Below, piece by piece: positions 1 through 9,100 of a DNA stretch of 28,157 bases. This stretch comes from CAYFIW01 sp964500645 (GTDB lineage: Bacteria; Chloroflexota; Dehalococcoidia; Lucifugimonadales; UBA826). A program made the translations under genes and the position numbers. Position 1 is the stretch's first letter; each line of letters starts with the position of its first letter. The notes under the pieces were generated by a model. It was not told where the DNA came from. It saw only the letters and a list, made by a program, of their open reading frames with translations, and did not search any database. The stretch is from the NCBI GenBank assembly GCA_964500645.1, contig CAZCOH010000017.1, positions 1 to 28,157 of the forward strand, given 5' to 3'.

Positions 1-1376
1 CCCATCTTGCAGGTTGCCGAAATATGTTGATTAGTCGTGGCATTTTTCAACAGCCATTCATCCAGTTTTTCATCCGTGCTGATATCTTCTTCAGTTGGAT
101 TTAATCGATCCTTTATGATGTCTTTAAAAGACGGATGTGAAGCTATAGATATAGCTTTATGAACAGCTTCTCTGCCTCTAATACGGTCAAATTCGTCATC
201 ATAGTAATTAAAATCTAGGTCTGGCTGAACATTGATATCAGGTGATACAAGTCTCAATTCTCCTGCACTTGTGGCCAGGCTCACCTGTATTAGAATACGT
301 ACTCCTACTGCCTTATTTACATCTCCCGTATGACCATCAGCCTGGATGGCAAAACTACTCATAGCCAACTTCATATCGTTTCTAAGATCTGATCCTTCAG
401 CAGTGTATCGGGCCATGACCTGAGCCCTGGGATCTTTTGGATCCATTGGATGATCAGGCTTAGTACTCCAAGTAAGACCCAGCATAGGATGATCCCTTAG
501 GTTCTGTCCAACTCCCTTCAAATCGTGAATTACTTCGATTCCTTGCTGTGTGAGTTGGTCTGACGGACCAATCCCGGAAAGCATCAAAATATGAGGAGAC
601 GAAACGGCACCAGCACTGAGAATAATTGTTTCGCCCTCCACCACAAAAGTTTCTCCTTCACTTTCTACTTTTACACCAACCGCACGGTTGCCTTCGAAGA
701 TAATTTTTTGAGTCAGACAGTTTGGTCGTATAGTCAAATTCAATCTATGCCTGGACATTGATAAATACCCGATACTTGTGCTCCATCTAATCCCATTAGG
801 ATTGTTAAATGGAGTGGCACCAACCCCGGAAACATCCGGATTATTCTGATCCTCGCCATCGGCAAACCCCAATGCCTTACAACCTTCATAAAAGGCCATT
901 TGTGAAGGTAACCAATCCTCTTTCTTATAACGTCTGGCAATTATTGGACCATCGTTCCCATGAAAATCTCCAGAGTAATCAAGATCTGTTTCAAGTTTCC
1001 TGAAATACGGCAAAGTCTTTTCAAAACTCCATTCTGTATTACCAGCCTCAGCCCATGAATCATAATCTTCAGGCATACCCCTGAGAAATATTTGTCCATT
1101 TATGGCGCTTGATCCACCAGTCACTCTACCCCTTGGAACAGCCATAGGCTCTGCCAATGGAGATGGTTTACCCATAAATTGCCAGTTGTGATCCTTGGTA
1201 ATTATGTCCGCACCGGTAGCAAACCCTTCCCTAACCTCGTCAGGAGTGGAATCTATATCCGGGTAGTCAGGACCGGCCTCCAATAGTAGAACTGATGTAT
1301 TCGGATTCTCAGTGAGTCGAGTTGCCAGAATAGCTCCAGCAGATCCAGCTCCTATAATCACATAATCATATTTCAC
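1..1376 (-). CDS. GMC family FAD-dependent oxidoreductase, 3' end cut by window edge
   Basis: This is a glucose-methanol-choline family flavoprotein that would oxidise an alcohol using FAD. It starts at a GTG (1374-1376) preceded by GGAGGGG at 1384-1390 with 7 bases between; no ATG is as well placed. In order: the Rossmann motif GAGSAG near residues 9-14, GMC signature 1 (GRVTGGSSAINGQ) near residue 82, and GMC signature 2 (GAVSSPHILMLSGIG) near residues 252-267. The frame stays open for 458 codons to the window start and breaks off in the C-terminal motif HISATCKMG, which in this family reads H-x-x-G-T-C-x-M-G. About 60-80 residues, including the catalytic His/Asn segment, should lie outside the window. 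Choline dehydrogenase is the usual automatic label, but nothing seen here fixes the substrate. The gene stands apart from its upstream neighbour by a 470-base gap. Confidence 0.93.
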   Translation of the reverse strand, partial: MKYDYVIIGAGSAGAILATRLTENPNTSVLLLEAGPDYPDIDSTPDEVREGFATGADIITKDHNWQFMGKPSPLAEPMAVPRGRVTGGSSAINGQIFLRGMPEDYDSWAEAGNTEWSFEKTLPYFRKLETDLDYSGDFHGNDGPIIARRYKKEDWLPSQMAFYEGCKALGFADGEDQNNPDVSGVGATPFNNPNGIRWSTSIGYLSMSRHRLNLTIRPNCLTQKIIFEGNRAVGVKVESEGETFVVEGETIILSAGAVSSPHILMLSGIGPSDQLTQQGIEVIHDLKGVGQNLRDHPMLGLTWSTKPDHPMDPKDPRAQVMARYTAEGSDLRNDMKLAMSSFAIQADGHTGDVNKAVGVRILIQVSLATSAGELRLVSPDINVQPDLDFNYYDDEFDRIRGREAVHKAISIASHPSFKDIIKDRLNPTEEDISTDEKLDEWLLKNATTNQHISATCKM

Positions 1377-1450
1377 GAAATTACCCCTCCTGTACTCAAG
1401 TTTAGACAAATGAATTATTCAATCTATTGAACTTATCGGATATTAGCCGC

Positions 1451-1456
1451 ATTATA
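1451..1456 (-). promoter_or_regulatory. Candidate -10 box for the GMC oxidoreductase gene
   Basis: On the minus strand this reads TATAAT, a perfect -10 hexamer, about 75 bases before the GTG start. No good -35 hexamer is seen at 16-19 bases. It is a sequence match only. Confidence 0.3.
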
Positions 1457-1806
1457 GACAAAATGTACGTATTGCATCTAAGTCCAATGAAATTGCGGAG
1501 ACTTATATCTCAATTAATCTACAAATACCTAAACCTTTAATTATAGGAATCAAATTTTTAATTTTGATATTTTTTTTCGTGGGCGTTTTGATTATATCTA
1601 ACCAGACGGTTGTACTTGGAAAATGTCAAGACAATCTGAATGGGTTATCTGGAAATTACAGTATTTGACCAAGGTGACCCTTCGCGTTGCGGAGAGACAC
1701 TGATTAGGAATTGATTCTAAAATGTTTCAAACCCGACAGTCCTGATTGCCCCATTATTGATCACGACAACTTTTCTTTAATAATCTCAATACGTTGCGAT
1801 TACTCC

Positions 1807-1837
1807 GGGGAATCACACTGGAACTATGTAATTCCCC
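1807..1837 (-). terminator. Stem-loop 9 bases after the enolase-family stop codon
   Basis: On the minus strand GGGGAATTACA pairs with TGTGATTCCCC: 11 pairs including one G-U, around a 9-base loop. It begins just after the TGA at 1847-1849. There is no T run after it, so it may be a 3' stabiliser or a factor-dependent end rather than a classical intrinsic terminator. Confidence 0.45.
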
Positions 1838-1846
1838 AGTTACCGA

Positions 1847-3028
1847 TCAGCTTACTATATGTTTTTCAAGCACCTTAGGATCAAATTCTATCCCCAACCC
1901 AGGTCCTTTTGGTATCTCTATATATCCATTTTCAAAAACTATAGGGTCTTTGAAAATTTTCTTGTGTAATGATCCCTGATTTGCCTCAGCAATCATGAAG
2001 TTTGGTGAACAAGTAGCCACCTGGATGGCTGCAGCCGCTGCAACTGGCCCACAATACATATGAGGTGCAATAACTGCATAGCTTGCCTCTGCCATAGCCG
2101 CAACTTTCTTCCCTACTAGAATTCCTCCCGCTTGACCAATATCAATCTGGATAATCTGTGCGGCTTGTTTCCTCAATAACTCAGAAAATTGATAGATAGT
2201 TGCTAGCCTTTCACCGGTGGCGATTGGAATGCTGGTATGAGCAGCCACCCTAGCCATTTCATCTATATTTTCAGGAGAAACAGGTTCTTCAAACCAAAAT
2301 GGTTGGTAAGGCTCTATAGCATGTGCAACTCTTATCGCACTGTAGGTTGTGAGCTGGCCATGTGTACCTAATCCAACTTCAAGTTCATTGCCAACAGCCG
2401 ATCGTATGCTCTTAAAAATGTCTTCTGCGTAAGTTATTTCTTTTAAACTGATATCTCTTGGAACGCCGGTTATCGGATGAAATGGATCAAATTTGCATGC
2501 AGTATTACCTTCAGCAAGTAATTGCTCTGCCACAGCTCCGGCATTTTCAGCTTTCCCATCAGGAATAGGTGGCATGTAGGCATAGGCCCTGAGTTTATCC
2601 CAACATTTGCCACCAAGCATGTTGTAGATTGGTTGATTATTAGCTTTACCTACAATATCCCACAAGGCCATCTCTATACCTGAAATTACCATTCCAAAGT
2701 GTAGGCTGGGTAATCTGTAATCATGCCTTCCTGCGTACATATCATAGTAGATTTGTTCAATATTAAAGGGGTCTTTCCCTACAACAAAAGCCTCCACTGT
2801 TTCATGAACTAACTGAATTTGAGATTTAAAATCTTTCCATGTCATCTTTCCACTAAAGGAGCTTCCCGTAAGTTTTTCCCCTATTCCCACAATTCCTTCA
2901 TCAGTAGATAATTCCAAAATAAGAAAGTACTTACCTCCTATATACCATTCTTCTGTTTGACCACCACCACCGGTTCTTACTCCTGGTTCATTTTCAATAA
3001 CATAAGTCTTTACACCTGTTACTTTCAT
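1847..3028 (-). CDS. Enolase superfamily (mandelate racemase/MLE-type) sugar-acid dehydratase-like enzyme
   Basis: Members abstract the alpha-proton of a carboxylate, usually leading to dehydration of a sugar acid. The start chosen is the ATG at 3026-3028 (393 aa), since GGAGAG lies at 3032-3037; the upstream in-frame TTG at 3049 would put that site inside the gene. Seen are the N-terminal capping domain (about 1-125) and the barrel, with KFDP near 179, WFEEP near 245-249, ATGER (Glu273) and APH (His323). Compared with E. coli galactonate dehydratase (Asp183, His185, Glu209, Glu235, His285), Glu247, Glu273 and His323 keep the exact 26- and 50-residue spacings, and His223 matches His185, but the first metal-ligand position is Gly221 (G-T-H) instead of Asp. 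The substrate cannot be read from sequence. It is transcribed singly, divergent from the nuclease gene. Confidence 0.92.
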   Translation of the reverse strand: MKVTGVKTYVIENEPGVRTGGGGQTEEWYIGGKYFLILELSTDEGIVGIGEKLTGSSFSGKMTWKDFKSQIQLVHETVEAFVVGKDPFNIEQIYYDMYAGRHDYRLPSLHFGMVISGIEMALWDIVGKANNQPIYNMLGGKCWDKLRAYAYMPPIPDGKAENAGAVAEQLLAEGNTACKFDPFHPITGVPRDISLKEITYAEDIFKSIRSAVGNELEVGLGTHGQLTTYSAIRVAHAIEPYQPFWFEEPVSPENIDEMARVAAHTSIPIATGERLATIYQFSELLRKQAAQIIQIDIGQAGGILVGKKVAAMAEASYAVIAPHMYCGPVAAAAAIQVATCSPNFMIAEANQGSLHKKIFKDPIVFENGYIEIPKGPGLGIEFDPKVLEKHIVS

Positions 3029-3370
3029 GTGCTCTCCATTTCTAATCAATTTACGATATTAGGCGACTTTATATTGGGTCAGCATTAGTGTCAATTTACT
3101 GGAATACCGGCAACTAATAAGACGACAAACAAGCCTATGAATCCTGCATACTTAGTTTTGATATCTAAAGCTAAAGAGTTATGTCAAAATGGTATTTGAG
3201 CTTGGATTACACCTAGACGTATCAGCAACTATTTCTACAAAATTTAAATGCCTCATTCACAAATTTTTGTATGCGACAAATATGGGACTAACACGATATT
3301 ACCGTCCCCAGTGCTATTATCTGACATGCAACAAAATTACTTTATTGATATAAAGGGTAAATGAGAATTA
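3029..3370. other. Divergent intergenic region, 342 bases
   Basis: Lies between the minus-strand enolase-family gene and the plus-strand nuclease, so it should hold promoters for both. Only the minus-strand candidate is convincing. A short palindrome-like stretch, ACAAATTTTTGT, lies near 3257. No gene or RNA was recognised. Confidence 0.6.
3068..3094 (-). promoter_or_regulatory. Candidate promoter for the enolase-family gene
   Basis: On the minus strand TTGACA (3089-3094, perfect -35) is followed by 15 bases and TATAAA (3068-3073). A 17-base spacing gives TAAAGT instead. It lies about 40 bases upstream of the ATG at 3028. Confidence 0.4.
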
Positions 3371-4177
3371 ATGATTAGCCTGAATATAAATAAAAAAGGT
3401 GAACAAGTAGAAGCGACAGGTAGAAGAACCAGGGCTTCTTCTATCTATACGCCAGGGCAATCTGAGACATTCCGGATAAGTAGAAGTAAATTCACTGACT
3501 TCATCAGCTGTCAAAGATGCTTTTACCTAGATAGAGTTAAAGGATTGAAATCACCATCAACACCTGGATGGTCTCTTAATGAGACTACTGATTTACTTCT
3601 AAAAAAAGAGTTCGACATTTGCAGAGAAAATCAGGAACCACATCGTATATTCAAAACATTTGGCCTTCACAATGTAGTCCCATTTAAACATGAGAATATG
3701 GATAAATGGAGAAATTCTCTACACCACGGAATCTCCCATCAAATCGAGGGAACAAACATAATTCTCCATGGTGGCATTGACGACCTCTGGCATGATCTTG
3801 CGTTCGATCAATTAATAGTGGTTGATTACAAGTCACAGGCGAGCAAATATCCTGTTAGGACAAAATCTTACTTGGAAAGTCCTTACCATCAGGGTTACAA
3901 GATACAAATGGATACATACGCATTCATAATTGAAAAAATGGGATTTAACGTACATGACACAAGCTATTTTTATGTATGTAATGCCGATAGAAATGCAGAC
4001 GGATTCAATAGCTACATGGTTTTCGAAGAAACATTGGTCCCTTATAAATGGAACACGGATTGGATCGAACCAAAACTATCAGAAATGATAAAAATTCTTA
4101 ACAGTACAGAATTACCAGATTCCAACAACGCCTGCGAAAACTGCGCTTATGCCTCTCAAAGATCAGTGATTGAATAA
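3371..4177 (+). CDS. Stand-alone PD-(D/E)XK nuclease, Cas4/RecB-like, with two CxxC pairs
   Basis: 268 aa. The core fits the PD-(D/E)XK nuclease fold: Asp137/Asp138 in GGIDDLWHD, then VVDYKSQ with Asp152 and Lys154, and a helical segment with Tyr and Gln (about 170-185, YHQGYKIQMDTYAF). Two cysteine pairs flank the core, Cys47/Cys50 (SCQRC) and Cys255/Cys258 (CENC). Together they could hold an iron-sulfur cluster, as the cysteines around the nuclease core do in Cas4 and AddB. The first 33 residues are a basic, low-complexity extension. The ATG has only a weak site (GAG five bases upstream), and AAAGGG lies further up. It stands alone between two minus-strand genes with no helicase, cas gene or repeat array nearby. 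A DNA repair or phage-type role is possible; biochemical function unknown. Confidence 0.82.
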   Translation: MISLNINKKGEQVEATGRRTRASSIYTPGQSETFRISRSKFTDFISCQRCFYLDRVKGLKSPSTPGWSLNETTDLLLKKEFDICRENQEPHRIFKTFGLHNVVPFKHENMDKWRNSLHHGISHQIEGTNIILHGGIDDLWHDLAFDQLIVVDYKSQASKYPVRTKSYLESPYHQGYKIQMDTYAFIIEKMGFNVHDTSYFYVCNADRNADGFNSYMVFEETLVPYKWNTDWIEPKLSEMIKILNSTELPDSNNACENCAYASQRSVIE

Positions 4178-4199
4178 GCTAGCCAATAAGTGTCATTTG

Positions 4200-4967
4200 C
4201 TAACCTTTTAATGTCTGCACGCCCGACTCAGCACCTTCAAATAGAAATCCAAGGTCTGAGTTATACATTATCATCCGCATCCCCTTTTCTCGCCATTCCT
4301 TGAGTCTATCCAAATTTCCCATATGTATTCCGGGAGCAACTCCCAGACTAGAACAGACATCTATTACCCTTTGAATTGCGCCAACAACATCAGGATGAGT
4401 AGTTTGACCTGGCATTCCATATGAAAGGGAAAGATCCTCCGGACCTATAAGAGCGACATCAACTCCATTAACAGACAGGATCTCTTCCAGATTTTCGACA
4501 GCTATCTTCCTTTCTATTTGTGCTATGACAAGCGTATCTTGATTCTGTACCTCAATAAATTCTGCAAGATCGCCAAATCTATAGTCTGAATGTGGTGCGT
4601 CAGAAGAAAGTCCCCTCACACCAATAGGAGGATACTTCATATAGCTCACCAAGGTTTCTGTATCTGACACTTTTTCTACTCTTGGAAGCATTAATCCCAT
4701 AGCTCCCGCATCAAGAAATCCAGCAGCCAAACTATAGTCAAGATTTCTAATTCTTACCAAAGGACAAATTTCTTCAAGTCTGCCGACCCTCAGAATTTCT
4801 CTAACCGTACCTTGATCATATGGCCCGTGTTCACAGTCAATCATGAAAAAATCAAATCCAGCCCTCTTAAATATCTGGGCAGCTGTTGGATTGACCATTT
4901 CCTGAAGCATAGTGCCATATACTACCTCGCCAGCCTTTAATCTATTTTTTAGAGTATTTCTTAACAT
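4200..4967 (-). CDS. HpcH/HpaI-type class II aldolase (paralogue 1)
   Basis: A metal-dependent aldolase of the 2-keto-3-deoxy acid family that cleaves a hydroxy-keto acid to pyruvate or a related keto acid plus an aldehyde. The start is the ATG at 4965-4967, seven bases after GGGGAG (4975-4980); the TTG at 4973 sits too close to that site. The 255-aa barrel shows His47 (DCEHGP), Arg72 (PLVRI), Glu152 (AQIE) and Asp178 (GPEDLS), nearly the spacing of E. coli HpcH His45, Arg70, Glu149 and Asp175, so the active site looks complete. The gene is convergent with the nuclease gene (22-base gap) and divergent from the flavin monooxygenase. A second family member sits at 18610-19383. Substrate unknown; a citrate-lyase-like or 2-keto-3-deoxyrhamnonate aldolase activity is equally possible. 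Confidence 0.9.
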   Translation of the reverse strand: MLRNTLKNRLKAGEVVYGTMLQEMVNPTAAQIFKRAGFDFFMIDCEHGPYDQGTVREILRVGRLEEICPLVRIRNLDYSLAAGFLDAGAMGLMLPRVEKVSDTETLVSYMKYPPIGVRGLSSDAPHSDYRFGDLAEFIEVQNQDTLVIAQIERKIAVENLEEILSVNGVDVALIGPEDLSLSYGMPGQTTHPDVVGAIQRVIDVCSSLGVAPGIHMGNLDRLKEWREKGMRMIMYNSDLGFLFEGAESGVQTLKG

Positions 4968-5136
4968 ACTCAATCTCCCCTAAAGTAATCTGATAACAAA
5001 TTATTTCTTTACATAAATCGTCTCTAAAAACATTTGTGTAAGTGTTCAGCAAGCGAATATTAGCAAAATAACCATTCCTTTGTAGTAAAGTTCAGCTCAA
5101 GCGATTTCAAAATTAGGTGTTGAATGGAGTCATAAA

Positions 5137-6066
5137 ATGAAAATAGGTGCGCAGGTAAGTTGCTATCTAACAGAATGGGAGGACATTAGAAAGGTCGCTG
5201 AGCACTTGGACAATGGTCCCTGGCACAGTCTTTACCACGCGGATCATTTTGTACCTCCAAATAGACCCGGGGCAAGTGAGGGAGATACCGCATTTGAAGG
5301 ATTCTTAACCCTCGCGTCAGTCGCTTCAATTACTAATAAATTAAAGCTTGGACATTTGGTCTTGGGTAACCCTTATCGGAATCCCGGTTTGGTGGCCAAA
5401 ATGGCAGGGACAATAGACCATGTATCTAAAGGGCGCTTCACCCTGGGTATAGGAGCAGGATGGTTTGAACGTGAGCATAAAGCCTACGGATGGGATTTCC
5501 CATCCGTTAAGGAACGCTCTGATCGTCTTGAAGAAGCTTGTTTATTAATAAGGAATTTGTTTACTTCACAAACGCCTGTAGATCATCAAGGCACCTATTA
5601 CAAGCTGGACAACGCATTGTTATCTCCGGGCTCTGCTCAATCTCCACATATACCAATCCTTGTGGGAGGAATGGGCGAAAAACGAACTCTGAAAACTCTG
5701 GCGAAATATGGTGACGTCTTTAATCTTGATGGGTTTGCTGCAAAGAGTCACGGGGGTATGTCTTTAGAGCTCTACAGGAGAAAAATTGAGATACTTAACA
5801 GACACTGTGACCAGATTGGAAGAGATCCCTCTGAGATCAGACATACCATCTTGGTACCCACTATGCTCTCAAATGACAAAAATGAAACTGACAGGTTTAT
5901 TGAAGCAATAGGCCCAGGAACAATAGCAGGGCCAGCTGATTACATAATAGAGCGAGTGGGAGAACTTTTTAATGCTGGTGTTGACGAGATAATGTTCGGG
6001 AGAATACCCAATATTATTGAAGAATATGATCGGATAGAGACTGAGATCCTTACAGCTTTTGTTTAG
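5137..6066 (+). CDS. Luciferase-like (LLM class) flavin-dependent oxidoreductase
   Basis: 309 aa, the usual length for bacterial luciferase-fold oxidoreductases. The ATG follows GGAG with seven bases between. The N-terminal strand MKIGAQ, the segment YHADHF near 33-38, the TIM-barrel motif GHLVLGNPYRNP (72-83), the stretch IDHVSKGRFTLGIGAGW (93-109) and the following HKAYGWDF are typical. Relatives use reduced FMN or F420 to oxygenate or oxidise organic substrates; the sequence does not settle which cofactor. It is a single plus-strand gene, divergent from aldolase 1 (169-base gap) and convergent with the carboxylase gene (73-base gap with no clear terminator hairpin). A catabolic monooxygenase role fits the neighbourhood, but the substrate is unknown. 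Confidence 0.92.
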   Translation: MKIGAQVSCYLTEWEDIRKVAEHLDNGPWHSLYHADHFVPPNRPGASEGDTAFEGFLTLASVASITNKLKLGHLVLGNPYRNPGLVAKMAGTIDHVSKGRFTLGIGAGWFEREHKAYGWDFPSVKERSDRLEEACLLIRNLFTSQTPVDHQGTYYKLDNALLSPGSAQSPHIPILVGGMGEKRTLKTLAKYGDVFNLDGFAAKSHGGMSLELYRRKIEILNRHCDQIGRDPSEIRHTILVPTMLSNDKNETDRFIEAIGPGTIAGPADYIIERVGELFNAGVDEIMFGRIPNIIEEYDRIETEILTAFV

Positions 6067-6139
6067 CCATGTGACCCAGATTGAAATGGTGCATAGTACC
6101 GTGTTGTCCCAACCTGAGTCTCTAGATCGTCTTTTACAT

Positions 6140-9100
6140 CTACCAGGTATCGATAAAAGGGTATTTCTTAGTTGTTCTCTCCGGGGTCGGAGGAACACTA
6201 TTTAGTCCCATAACTATCCATGATCTTGTGTCTGCTGGATCAATAACATCATCAATACCGTACCCAGCGCTGGCATTGACCGCCTTAGCATTATGATACG
6301 CACGGTCTACTCTTCTTTGATATTCAGCTAATCTCTCTTCAGGGTCTTCTATGGCCTCTAGCTCTTTTCTATATCCCAGTTTCACAGAACCCTCAATAGC
6401 CATCCCCGCAAACTCAGCAGTCGGCCACGCTACGCTGAAGAATCCCATAAATGAACTAGCACCACACATTGCTTGTACACCTAAGCCGTAAGCCTTTCGA
6501 ACCACGTTCAAAAACATTGGTGTGGTCAAATTGGCTCCTGCATTAAACATACGGACACAATGCCTTACCAGTGCTGTGGATTCTACATCCGGCCCAACCA
6601 TCATGCCTGGGCAATCCATCAAACTCAGTATAGGAATATCAAACGCATCACATAATTGTACAAATCGTGCACCTTTATCAGCACCATCAGAGTCAATAGC
6701 TCCTGCTATATGATGTGGGTTATTCGCTATTACTCCCATTGGTTTCCCTTCAACCCTAATAAAAGAAGTTATAACTCCGATACCAAATTTCTCCCTTATC
6801 TCCAATACGGATCCTTTGTCGGCGATAGTTTCTATGATCTCTCTCATGTCATAGAGTCGCATTCGATTTTCTGGCACGATATGCCTTAGTTTCCGTTGAT
6901 CGGGAGCTTCCCACTCATCAATTGGTCCTTGAAAGTACGACAAATATTTCTTTGCTGCTTCAACAGCTTCTGATTCATCTTTAACCAGTATATCCACAAC
7001 TCCGTTCGGAACCTGGAAAGACATAGGGCCGAGTTCTTCGGGAGTGTAAACTCCGAGCCCTCCGCTCTCAACCATCGCAGGGCCCCCCATGGCAATAGTT
7101 GAATTTTCAGTAGCAATAATTACGTCGCAGCAAGCCAAAAGAGCTGTGTTACCCGCGAAACACCTTCCATTGGTTACACCAATAAGAGGCACCCATCCAC
7201 TGAGCTGTGAAAATGCTGTGAATGTGTGTGTGTCGAAAGCTACACCTGGGCCTGTCCGATCATCGCCGGGGCGACCACCTCCTCCCTCTGTGAAAAACAC
7301 AACTGGAAGCTTAAACCTCTCAGCCAATTCGAACATTCTGTCCTGCTTATAGTGATTCCTACCACCCTGTGTACCGGCAAGCACAGTATAGTCATATGAC
7401 AATACCATCGCTCTGGCTCGGTCAGGACTGAATTTCTTTCCATTTATAGATCCAATACCGGCCACTAAGCCGTCTGCTGGAGTTTGCTGACGCAACTCTT
7501 CATCCGTACGTCTTTGGTGCTGCCTGGCAACAACCAATGGGCCATATTCTTTAAATGTTCCTTCGTCGACAAGTTGGGATATATTCTCGCGAGGCATTCG
7601 ATAGCCACGTCCATATCTTTTAGCAACTGCCTCTGGTCGATTCTCATCAAGTGTGTACGCGTGACGCTCATAGGCTTCCGCCAAATCTGGTCTTATATAA
7701 TCAAGGTCCACATCGTCTTCGACTTGCAATTCAGACTCACCTAGATCCGTTTCTTGAACAAAAGCCAAAGGATGTCCTTCAACAATGATGTCGCCCTCTG
7801 AAACATTGATTTTCTTAACTATTCCTGAGGTATCAGCTTTTATAACATGCTCCATCTTCATTGCTTCCATAATAAGCAACTCTTGTCCGGCTCTAATTTC
7901 ATCCCCTTCCTTTACTGAAATTTGAATAATCGTGCCTTGGATTGGAGCGGCTATTCCGACAGTTCCATCGGGACCTTGCATGACATCAGATGTATCTTCA
8001 CCAGATTCGGCTACCTTTTGTGTATCCTTCACCTGCCTGTCATAATCAAACAAAGCAAGAGGGTTAGCAGCGTCTACCATTACGGGAGCAGTACCTGTTA
8101 ATGGGCTTGCCTGCTGTGTAGCCTCAGTGGCAATTGATACCTCTTGGGTCTCTACCCACTTCTTTGGACCATCTGCCTCCGGTTCCTTCGCCAGCGTAGC
8201 AACATTTTCATCTACCCATCTGGTGTGAACAGATCCGTCAAAAAAGTCTGAGTGATTCAAAACATTTACCAAAAACGGAATGTTTGTATCTACTCCCTCT
8301 ATTCTGAATTCTGACAAGGCTCTCAAGGATCTCTGAACGGCAACCTCGAAGTTCGGGTTTGTAGAATGGGTAATAACTTTAGCAAGGAGAGAATCAAACG
8401 AAGGACTTGTTGTATACCCGGCATACCCGAATCCATCTGTTCTGACTCCGGGTCCACTTGGAGCCTCGTATGATCTCAAAGTTCCACCAGATGGTCTTAC
8501 TATCCCATCAGGAGAAAGAGTCTCCATGTTTATCCTATTTTGAATAGCATACCCTCTTGGAGTTCCGACACCTGAGTAATCCAAACCAAGTTCATCTAGC
8601 GTGGATCCTTGAGCCAATAAAATCTGGGTTTGAACTATATCTACCCCTGTAACTTCTTCAGTTACAGTATGTTCAACTTGAAGGCGTGCGTTAGTTTCAA
8701 TAAACGCAAAGCCTGGTTCATCATCTCTCGCATTAACATCCACAAGGAATTCAAAAGTACCTAAATTCGAGTAATTTACACTAGAGGCCAATTCTCTTGC
8801 GGCATTTATGATTTTTGATCGCATTTCATCAGACAGGTTTGGGGCAGGAGCTATTTCAACAATTTTTTGATAACGCCTCTGAACACTACATTCTCTTTCC
8901 CCTAGATCTATTATGTTCCCATTTTTATCACCAAGAATCTGTATTTCTATATGTCTTGCTTTACCGATAAATTGTTCAACATATAGATCACCATTTCCAA
9001 AAGCGTTCCTGGCTTCTGAAGTACATCTTTTAAATGCTCTTTCAAGCTCCGAAGCTTTCAAAACGGCCCTAGAACCGCGTCCTCCTCCTCCTGCGACAGC

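Larger units (their letters stand above)
1377..1846. other. Intergenic gap, 470 bases
   Basis: AT-rich with a run of eight T on the plus strand near 1570. It holds the ribosome-binding site and candidate -10 of the GMC gene and a stem-loop after the enolase-family gene. The short open frames here have no ribosome-binding site and look like chance. No tRNA-like T-arm was seen. Confidence 0.7.

Noticed and set aside
3371..4177. CRISPR-associated Cas4
   Set aside because: The nuclease core is Cas4-like but the cysteine layout is 2+2, and there are no cas genes or repeat-spacer arrays in the window.
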